A stretch of 64,000 nt of DNA from Terriglobia bacterium (GTDB lineage Bacteria; Acidobacteriota; Terriglobia; Bryobacterales; Bryobacteraceae). Below the pieces are notes generated by a model. It was not told the origin of the DNA and ran no database searches. It saw only the letters and a list, made by a program, of their open reading frames with translations. Both the position numbers and the translations under genes were made by a program. This document shows positions 34,629 to 43,500 of this stretch, one piece after another. Location of the stretch: positions 1 to 64,000 of the forward strand of contig JAIQFE010000026.1 in NCBI GenBank assembly GCA_020073445.1, in the 5' to 3' direction. Each line of letters opens with the position of its first letter. Position 1 is the first letter of the stretch.

Positions 34629-36152
34629 CTAGCCGTGGCGATAGACATACAACTCAGAGGCAAGTACCACGAGGGTCACCAGAGCACCGGCTAAACACTC
34701 GAATGCCCTTTTCCATTTGCGTGCGCGCCCCTCGGCTGGAGTAAGCAGCAAAGGAATACTCAATACAAGCGGCACAGCAAAGGCTTGCCTCAAGGCTTTC
34801 TCAGCATGAAACGACTGATCCCTGCTGTCAATCACAAACGCGAAAACGAGCCCCATCAAAATTCCGGCCGCAGTGCCGCCCAGGCTCATTTTCAGACGCT
34901 GAGGGCTGGCGGGCTTAACCGGAAGCGTAGGTGGATCCAAAAGGCGGAACTGCTGGCCCTCCTGGTTCTCCTCCAATTTGGTTGACAAATCCGACTGGAG
35001 CTGTTTATTCAACAAATCCGTATAATTCTGTTTGTAGAGATCGTAGTCGCGTTGGATAGCGGCTAGCTGGTCTTGGACGATCGGAGTTTGATTCAAACGC
35101 GCCTGGACTTGCGAGATCTCGGTTCGCAGTCGCGCTTCCTCTTTGGAAAGATTCTCGATCTCGTCTACGTTGGCCTCTACCTGTCTCTTAAGCTGGCCAA
35201 CAGCCAGTTCATCGGGAGTACCAAAGTCTTGCCATTTGAGTGTCCCTAAGGTTCCCGCTCTCAGACCGTCCAGTAATGCCTGGGTTTTGGCAAGTTCTTG
35301 ATCCTTCTTGACTACCTCCGGATACTTGGGTGTAAACCGCTTGAGCAAAGCCGTTCGCTCGGACTGTATGCGAGCCAAACGGTCGCCGATCGACGCTTCC
35401 AGGGACGTGCGGTCATGCTGTGCGCGTCTTGTGCTCGACAGCGTAGTTTGGAGCTGCATCCTTAATTCAGCAAGTGACGTCAAGTTCATTCCCTGCTGCT
35501 CCGGAAGATCACCTCCGTTACGCGTCTTAACGTCTCGCAGGCGCTTCTCTTGCTCCGCCAGATTCTGCTTCGCTGCTTCAAGCCGTTCGATCAAAAAACT
35601 GGATGTGCTCGTCGCTTGCTCTCCCCGCCTTTTAACGTTTTCTTGGATGAAAAGAGAGGTCAGCCGGCTAGCTACCTCCCGTGCCAGATAGGGGTCATTC
35701 GCCGTGAAGCTGATCTTAAAAGCGCTGAAGTCACTGCGTCCCGGGATAGGATCCAGAAACTCAATATCGATGTCCTTACGCATCAATTCGACTAGCGCAT
35801 CCGGAGTTAGATGTTGCTTTTCTTTCGTATAAAGACTGAACTCGTCGATAATTGCGCTCAACCGGGCTCTCGACAGGACGTTCCGAGTCATTGCCTGGAT
35901 CGCCTCCGCGAGAGTCGTTGCACTATCCGGAACATAGCGCTGCGAGACCTGTTGTTGCACGACGACAAGTAGAGCTTCCGATATATACCGACTGGGCAGC
36001 GACAATACTGCACCAATGGTTGCCAGCGTAATGCCACAAGCAATTGCGAACGCCCACCATCGTCGCCTGGCAATTACATCTAAAAAGTCCTCAACGGTTT
36101 CCCGCAGACTCAGCTCGGCTTCAGACACAACATTACCTCCGCCTATTCGCAC
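34629..36152 (-). CDS. Wzz/GNVR-type polysaccharide chain-length determinant (507 aa)
   Basis: Two transmembrane helices bracket the protein (AFAIACGITLATIGAVLSL near 35-53, and MSLGGTAAGILMGLVFAFVI near 430). Between them is a Wzz domain and long coiled coils (about 170-250 and 310-390; e.g. LKRQVEANVDEIENLSKEEA). The sequence QRLKMSLGGTAAG near the second helix is the conserved Pro/Gly region of the family (PVKPASPQ). A third hydrophobic segment lies near the C-terminus (FECLAGALVTLVVLASELYV). The protein sets chain length and activates the tyrosine kinase encoded next. Confidence 0.92.
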   Translation of the reverse strand: MRIGGGNVVSEAELSLRETVEDFLDVIARRRWWAFAIACGITLATIGAVLSLPSRYISEALLVVVQQQVSQRYVPDSATTLAEAIQAMTRNVLSRARLSAIIDEFSLYTKEKQHLTPDALVELMRKDIDIEFLDPIPGRSDFSAFKISFTANDPYLAREVASRLTSLFIQENVKRRGEQATSTSSFLIERLEAAKQNLAEQEKRLRDVKTRNGGDLPEQQGMNLTSLAELRMQLQTTLSSTRRAQHDRTSLEASIGDRLARIQSERTALLKRFTPKYPEVVKKDQELAKTQALLDGLRAGTLGTLKWQDFGTPDELAVGQLKRQVEANVDEIENLSKEEARLRTEISQVQARLNQTPIVQDQLAAIQRDYDLYKQNYTDLLNKQLQSDLSTKLEENQEGQQFRLLDPPTLPVKPASPQRLKMSLGGTAAGILMGLVFAFVIDSRDQSFHAEKALRQAFAVPLVLSIPLLLTPAEGRARKWKRAFECLAGALVTLVVLASELYVYRHG

Positions 36153-36167
36153 CGACAGAACTGGTGG

Positions 36168-37514
36168 TCAGCAAGCAAGCACCTCGCAACCCTGTGCTAC
36201 CACGTACTCGACCCGGCCGTCCTTAACGGAAGCGAACGCTATGCGTGCGTGTTCTCGGCCTTGCCCGGAGATGCGCCACGTACCCCTTTCCAATGTCAGC
36301 TTCATTGCACTGCGTTCTCGCCACCAACGGTTAACTTCCCCTGGCCGCGCGAACCAGATGTTTTTCTCGCATCTCAGTCGTGACAGGTGTGCCAATAGGG
36401 CCCGGTATACGGTCATCGCTCGCTCCTCCAATAGGTAGTCAGGATGAACGATGAAGCTGATAAGGCCGTGCTTCGCGGTGATCAGCTGGATTTGCCTCTT
36501 CCAAAGCGTTATCGAATAGTCTCTAAGGATGTGAAGCAAAGAATAGTCCTGAACGGTTGTTAGCGGCAGCTCCAGTATCCGGCCTACAAAGTACGGAAAG
36601 ACGGTGCAACAACCCCCACGCTGAGGCTCCAGATGTGCAATATTAGGCACAGACATATCGTAGGAAATGTCAAGCTCCTCGAACCAACTGACATTTCGAT
36701 ACATGCAGGCCGACCTAAAACCTTCTGCTCCAAAAGTGCGAACATATTGATTTATCAACCTGGCCTGTTTTAAAAAGGTTCTCCGGTCTCTGAAGAGGTT
36801 TCCGTCGTGGTTAAGCCCGTGGACATTCACCTCACATCTACGCCGACGAATGTCGTCGAGCAAGTCTCTCGGCACCGCGTATCGCCGCTCCGGTACGATT
36901 TGAAAAGACGTCTGAATGCCAAATTCATCGTCCACGTCGATGAGGCGAGGAATGAATTTAGCACCTGCGCCAGTCTCCACATCATGCGTAATAATAGCAG
37001 CAGCAGAAGCTCCTCCCGGCCAGAACCAGATGAAGGGAAAGCGGTCTAGCTTCCCGATCTTCATCGAGTGAAGAAGACGTTTCTCTAATATTTGCTCGAC
37101 GCTCGTGTCCACCGGCCATTGGGGGAAAGGCAACTTATCCCAGTTTCGGAGAGAAAAGCGTTGCAGAGTCTTCCGGAGCGAATCAGGCAGCACTGGTCTT
37201 GCACAATAATACGCGCGTCGGAGTGTTTCGCTCGACAACAAGGAGCGTCCGGCGTCCTCTTTGGAGAGGTAGCGCTCGAACCGGAGGTCATCGACAGCTC
37301 TTAGGTCATTCACTGACGATGGCAATACGTCTCGGTCGGAATCCGTAAGGTCTATGCTTTCAAGTGTATGTAGCGGACTGAATGCGGACTGCTCGTTATG
37401 ACTGGCATCGAAACCGAAGGCGAAATTACCGGGTTGCTTATGCAACGAAGGCCCGGCAGTCATTCGTTCTGGACATCGGTAGAAATCGACCAGAGCACTC
37501 ATTCGGAGTATCAA
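36168..37514 (-). CDS. Polysaccharide deacetylase-family protein (448 aa)
   Basis: The central domain has the NodB first motif as ITHDVETGAG (metal Asp in HDVE), a later histidine motif CEVNVHGLNHDGN and a C-terminal block LISFIVHPDYLLE. These are characteristic of the polysaccharide deacetylases found in exosortase EPS loci. The N-terminal 160 residues have no recognised fold. It would remove acetyl groups from the EPS or from a lipid-linked intermediate. It begins the cluster Wzz, BY-kinase, VanZ, exosortase and follows the giant FN3 gene by 82 bases. Confidence 0.82.
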   Translation of the reverse strand: MILRMSALVDFYRCPERMTAGPSLHKQPGNFAFGFDASHNEQSAFSPLHTLESIDLTDSDRDVLPSSVNDLRAVDDLRFERYLSKEDAGRSLLSSETLRRAYYCARPVLPDSLRKTLQRFSLRNWDKLPFPQWPVDTSVEQILEKRLLHSMKIGKLDRFPFIWFWPGGASAAAIITHDVETGAGAKFIPRLIDVDDEFGIQTSFQIVPERRYAVPRDLLDDIRRRRCEVNVHGLNHDGNLFRDRRTFLKQARLINQYVRTFGAEGFRSACMYRNVSWFEELDISYDMSVPNIAHLEPQRGGCCTVFPYFVGRILELPLTTVQDYSLLHILRDYSITLWKRQIQLITAKHGLISFIVHPDYLLEERAMTVYRALLAHLSRLRCEKNIWFARPGEVNRWWRERSAMKLTLERGTWRISGQGREHARIAFASVKDGRVEYVVAQGCEVLAC

Positions 37515-37596
37515 GCGCCGATAAGGATTTCAGAATAGCCCAGGAAGTATATCGGAGTCGTCGCTCTGCCGAACGCGCACAAGCAGTTGGTGGGCC

Positions 37597-40500
37597 CTAC
37601 GGCAGCAACCCGAAGGTCGTGAGGAATCCATTGGATGCAACGAAGACCTTACCGTTGGCAACGAGCGGAATGTTGAACTTGGACGCGATATCTAGAGCGT
37701 CCCGCGCGCCAGCCTGGCTACTATTGTACAATTCGCTGGCCAGATTGCTGGCATCATAGGCGTGAAGAACTCCCCCCGACGGACTATTATCCTGGAGGGC
37801 CCATAGTATCCCGTTGTTGCTACCGTTAGCCGAAATTGCGAATGATCCTCCACGATTCGGGTAGGTCACGGTGGACTGTGAGGTGGGTGCACCTGACAAA
37901 AGACCACTGGTTAGTCGGAAAGCTTTGAGGTTATCGTTCACGGCAGCGAAGTAGACGTAATTGTTGAAAAATACCGGGGCGCTGTAGTTACCCTCTTCCC
38001 CTCCCCCGTGGGGAAGAACGCCAACCAGAGCTTGAACAATCTGGTTGTCGCTACTCGAATTGAAGTGACCCATATTATCCCTGTTCAGAACATAGATCGT
38101 TCCAGTCTTGGCTGCGGTGATCATCAGGTGCGGGGTAGGACCAGGTTGATCTACCAACAAGACCGGGCCGGCGGACGAAAGATCAAAGTTCTGGGCCTCC
38201 ATATTCGCCTGATCGTGCGGCGTGAAGTAATCCACCACGCTTCCCGTGGGCGCAATCTTCACGACACTATCTCCATAGTCTCTGCCCCCAGTGTTCACGG
38301 TGAAATCACCATTTCCGGTCGTAAAGTAAATATTAGCGCTGGCGTCGGCGCCTAGTCCTCCACCACTTTGCCACACGCCTCCACCGTAGCCGTCGGGACT
38401 AACGCAATATATCATCACCTGCTGAAGAGTAGTCGCAGAGTATCCTAATACCCAGCCGTGCCACGGGTTGTTATCACCGTGAGATGCAAATCCGATGTAC
38501 ACGACCCCGTTGTTAAGAAGAAGCCCTGGCCGCTGGTTTTCTCTAAGAGAAATGAAGGGTAGGCTTCCCCCTATCGCCCCGTCACCCGTCCCTCCTAGAA
38601 TGCTGCCCTGAAGCACAACCGGACCGCCAAACTTCTCTGCGCCTGTAGTGATGTCGAGAGCATGCAGACGATAGAAGTAGCTTCCACTCTCCTTCGTCTT
38701 GGCCACTACATATATCGTTCCAGTCGACTGATCAATGGCGGGCGTGCCCGTGATTCCTATTTCGACGGGAATGTCGCCACACTCGCCCACATCAGCACAC
38801 GGAACCGTGGTGACTCCGGATTTGAGAAAGCTCGTCTGCCAAAGGGGAGTAGTGCTCAATCCATCGGCGTCGAAGGCGTAGACACTGTCATGTTCAGTTG
38901 CGACATACACAACGTTGTGAAGGCCTTTGCTGGGAATGTTCACATTGGCCACATACAGGGGCGACGCGAACGCCATGCCGTCTAACCCGTACGAGAAAAG
39001 CTTTCCGAATTGGCTTTGGTTGACGTTGGAAGGGGTCAAGACCGACTCGCCAAGGTTCTGCCCAGTCCGGAGGTTGTCATTATGATAAGTGAAAGTACCC
39101 GGATAGTTGCTGATATAAACAGTTGCGCTTCCAGACTGTGACTGGTCGGATGTAGTTGCCGTTACAGTGTGAGTGCCGGTGCTATTCGGCGGTGTGTATA
39201 GACCGGTGCTGGTGATTGTACCAGCAGACGGAGAACCGCCCACGGAGCCGTCGACCGACCAAGTCACGCCTCCCGTACTCGCATTGAACTGCTGTGTGCC
39301 GGTGAACGTCAGAACCGTGACTCGTGGGGTAACTGTGACTCCGGCCCCGGTACCAGTGCCGGAAAGGGTAATTGTGTGGGGGCTGCCCGAAGCATTATCG
39401 TTGATCACCACCGACGAGTTGCGCGAGCCAGTTGTGGTCGGTGCAAACGTGACATTAATGGTGCAGAAGTTGGTCGCTGCCAGGGTCGCTGGGCAATTGT
39501 TGGTTTGGGAGAAATCAGCCGTATTGCCACCTGAAAGGCCGATGGAGTTAATCGCTAGGTTCGCGCCTCCCACATTCGTTAAAGTTACTGGTTGGGCGCC
39601 ACTGGAAGTCCCCACGCCCTGATTGCCAAAACTGAGACTTGAAGTACTCAAATTCACGATCGGCAACGACCCAGTTCCACCCAGAGCTGTATTCATGTCC
39701 GACAGGATTTGGGCCTGAGTCAGCGCCACACGGTAGAGGCGGACCTCGTCAATCACTCCCGAAAAGAACTGCCCAAGGTTTGTATCTCCGCCGATTTGCA
39801 GCGGGTTCGTGGACGTCGCGATGGTACCGCTCTGCGCTAACGTTGCAACCTGAAGACCGTTCACATACAGGGACAGGGCGGCTCCGTCGTAGGTGATTGC
39901 CAAATGCGTCCAGGAATTCACCGCTAAAGGCGCGGTTCCATATGCCGCCACATCAGTGGCGCCGAAGGTTCCGCCACCACCTGGCAGGCCGGTGTGGTTG
40001 GTGGTAGCCTCCAAGTAGTAATTGTCATTGCTCTTGTAAATCACATCACGCATCGCACTACTTACGGTAGATGGATTTACCCACGCCTCCAGCGTCATTC
40101 CAGTCGTGAGATGCAAGCTCGCAGAGTCGTTAATTGTCACAAGCGAATTGGTCCCATTGAAAACCAGCCCGTTGCCGTACTTGCCTGAAGCAGTCCATGC
40201 CGTATTAGTAAGGGTTCCGGTATTTCCATTGCCGGACAAGTCCGTGACCGTGGTGCCTGCACCTTCATTGAACGAGTACGCGGCGAGGAGCCCTGAAATT
40301 GTGGTCAGCGTCGTCGTGGTTACCTGATTTGAATAACTGCTGAAGTTCCCCGCAGCGTCTTGGGCTTTTACCTGGTAGGTATAACTTGTGTTAGGCACCA
40401 AAGTTGTGTCGCTATAGGTGGTACCCGCCACGGTTAGGAGACGACCAAAGTTCGTGCATCCGACGCCTTGACAGCGTTCGATCAAGTAGCCTGTAACACC

Positions 40501-43500
40501 GACATTATCTGTAGACGCAGTCCAGCTCAGATTGATCTGGCTTCCGCTGACCGCGGTCGCGGACAGATTGGTCGGTGTTGTAGGCGGAATGCTGTCCGTC
40601 GAAGGAGTACGGAAGGCCACCATCTGAATGACCCACCCTCCGGAAGAACCGAGAGGCGCGCTGGCAGTATAGCTGCCGATGGCGGCCACCATCTGGTCCT
40701 CGGCGATGTCGCCGTTCGGGTTTGTGTTCATCCGGATGGTGTATCCAGCGCCAGCATTACTGGTATAGCTCGACACAACATTGGCGCCGAATAACAGATC
40801 CGTCGGGTTGGTCGTTGTGACGGCCCCGGTGGTGCTGGTGGCGCTATTGCCGGAGCCCGCTGCTGTTACATCGACTGGATTGTTCGGATCCGCTCCTCGA
40901 TACTCAAGGATTCGGACGTCGGGGTACACTGCAGCGACCGAGAAGGTGACTGTGACGATATTTGCTCCGGCGGCCGCCGATACGATGTTCTTGGCATAGT
41001 AGATCGAGTGTGAGAGCGAACCGCTCAGAACGGTCGGTCCGACCGCGCGCGTGTATACGTTGCCGCGGCTGTCTGTGACCGTGTTGATAACGGCCGTCGT
41101 GTCGTTCCACCCGACCGCCACCACGTTGAGGTTACCGGCCGTCTGCGCGGCTGTGAAGGTGACGTTCACCGTGACCGTGGGTGATTGCGGCGTGGCGTAA
41201 TTGCTCTGTACATAGGTGATCGTTGAGTTCGGGGCAGGAGTGGTTGCAGTGGCAACGGTCGAATATTGGCTTAGATTCCCGACCGCGTCCGTCGCGCGCA
41301 CGCGATAGTTGTAACTGGTGGAGGCAGCAAGACCGGTGTCGCTATAGGTCGTGCCAGCAGGTGTCGCGACCTGTGTGAAGGTCCCGCATCCGACTCCCTG
41401 GCAGCGTTCCACCAGATACCCAGTCACCCCGGTGTTGTCTGTCGATGCTGTCCACGTCAGACTGATCTGGCTGGACGAGGTCGGCGTAGCAACCGGATTG
41501 CTCGGTGCCGTCGGGGGTTGCGTGTCGCCAATCGCCCCGTTGGCCAGATTGGAATAGGGGCTCAAGTTCCCAGCGTTGTCCCTGGCCCGAACCCTATAGT
41601 TGTAACTACCCGAGCCCACACTCGTATCGCTGTACGTCGTAGATGTTGGCGTCGCGATTTGTGCAAAATTAGAACAGGTTGCCCCTTGGCAGCGCTCCAC
41701 TAGATAAGTGCTGATCGCCCCACCCGTTTCCAAGGATGCCGTCCATGAGAGATTGATCTGTGTGCCGGATATCGGTGTCGCCGTTAGATTTCCTGGCGCC
41801 GAGGGGATCGTCGGAGGCGTTACGAACGTAATGGCGCTTGAGTAGGGTCCAACCGTGCCGACTGCATCCTGTGCTCGGACCCGATAGCTGTAACTAGTCG
41901 ATGCAGTCAGGCCCGCGTCGGTGAAGCTAGCGCCTGTCGGGGTGCCGATCTGGGCGAAGCTGTTGCAACCCGCACCCTGGCAGCGTTCTACCAGGTACTT
42001 GCTGATCGTTCCGCCACTCTCCGTCGATGCTGTCCACGATAGACTGACTTGGTTGGTATTGTTGGCTGCAGCCACTACTGCGGACTGCCAATTGACGAAG
42101 TTACTCAGAGTGAATGTGGCGCTGTAGGTCCCTGGGGCGGCTGCCAGGCCAGTCTCAGCGTCGAGGAAGTCTGAAGACGCCCCTGGTTGCTGCGTAAAGC
42201 CGGCACCGGACGTGTAAGCAACACCACCAGAAACCTTCACCCATCCGATGAGAAGATCGTTCGCCCCAGTGATGGTGATGTTCGGGCTCACTACGTTCTC
42301 TGTGTCCGTTCCATTGTCGCTGCCGAGAAGGGATACAGTTTCAATCGGCGAGGAAGAATTTGAGCCTTTCACAACAATGACGGATATGACTAGAGCCTCC
42401 GGGGCGGAAAGACTGATGGTGACGGTATGACCAGGACCGACGTTGGGAGTCCGTGCATACCAAATTTGCGTTCGCAGATCGTTTCCAAGAGTAGTACTGG
42501 TCGGCCCGGCTATCGAGATCCAGGTGTTGCCAAGGCTATCGCTCGGAGAAAGGGTGACGCCGCTATGGGAAGACGCGCACATCACTATCAGGTCTCCGCC
42601 AGTGCTGTCGAACGGTAGAGTGGTGTGGGACGCTAAGGAGTTTGAATTGATGTAGCCTTGGACGGCTGCCACGATCGGGCCAGGTCCCGCGGAAGTGGAC
42701 AGATTCGTCGGAGCCGTGGGTGTCGACACGCTAGTGGTCGAGGCCGTCACAATGATGGAATACGGACTGAGATTGTTCGCCGCGTCTGCCGCCCGAACGC
42801 GATAGCTGTAACTGGTGGCGGCCGTTAGACCGGTGTCGTTGTACGTCGTGCCGGACGGAGTCGCGATCTGGGCAAAGGTCGCGCAACCCGCGCCCAGGCA
42901 GCGTTCCACCAGGTAGCCGGTCACCGCAACGTTGTCCGTTGAGGCGGTCCAACTCAGATTGATCTGGCTTCCGCTCGCCGTGGCTGTCAAATTGGTCGGG
43001 GTGGTTGGTGCCTGCGTATCAGGAATCACTCCGTTGGCTACGTTCGAATACGAACTCAGATTCCCCGCCGCATCCGTTGCCCGGACCCGGTAATTGTAAT
43101 TGCCGGCGCCCAGTCCTGGGTCGCTGTACGATGTCGTGGTCGGCGTTGCGATCTGGGTGTAGGTTGTACAACCTGCACCCAGGCAGCGTTCCACCAAGTA
43201 GCCGGTCACCGCAACGTTGTCCGTCGATGCAGTCCAATTCAGATTGATCTGCGTTCCGCTCACCGTGGCTGTCAGGTTGGTGGGTGCAGTCGGCGGAGTG
43301 GTGTCGGTGATCGCGCTGCTGGCCACATTGGAATACGGGCTCAGGTTCGCAGCTGCGTCCGTTGCTCTCACGCGATAACTGTAATTACCTACCGCCAAGC
43401 CGGGATCGCTGTAGGATGTCGTGGCCGGTGTCCCGATCTGGGCGAAGGTGGTGCACCCGGCGCCCAGGCAGCGTTCCACCAAGTAGCCGGCTACCGCAAC

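Noticed and set aside
34412-34663. 83-aa minus-strand ORF between the Wzz and BY-kinase genes
   Set aside because: It has no recognisable motif or ribosome binding site and its composition resembles noncoding DNA in this window.
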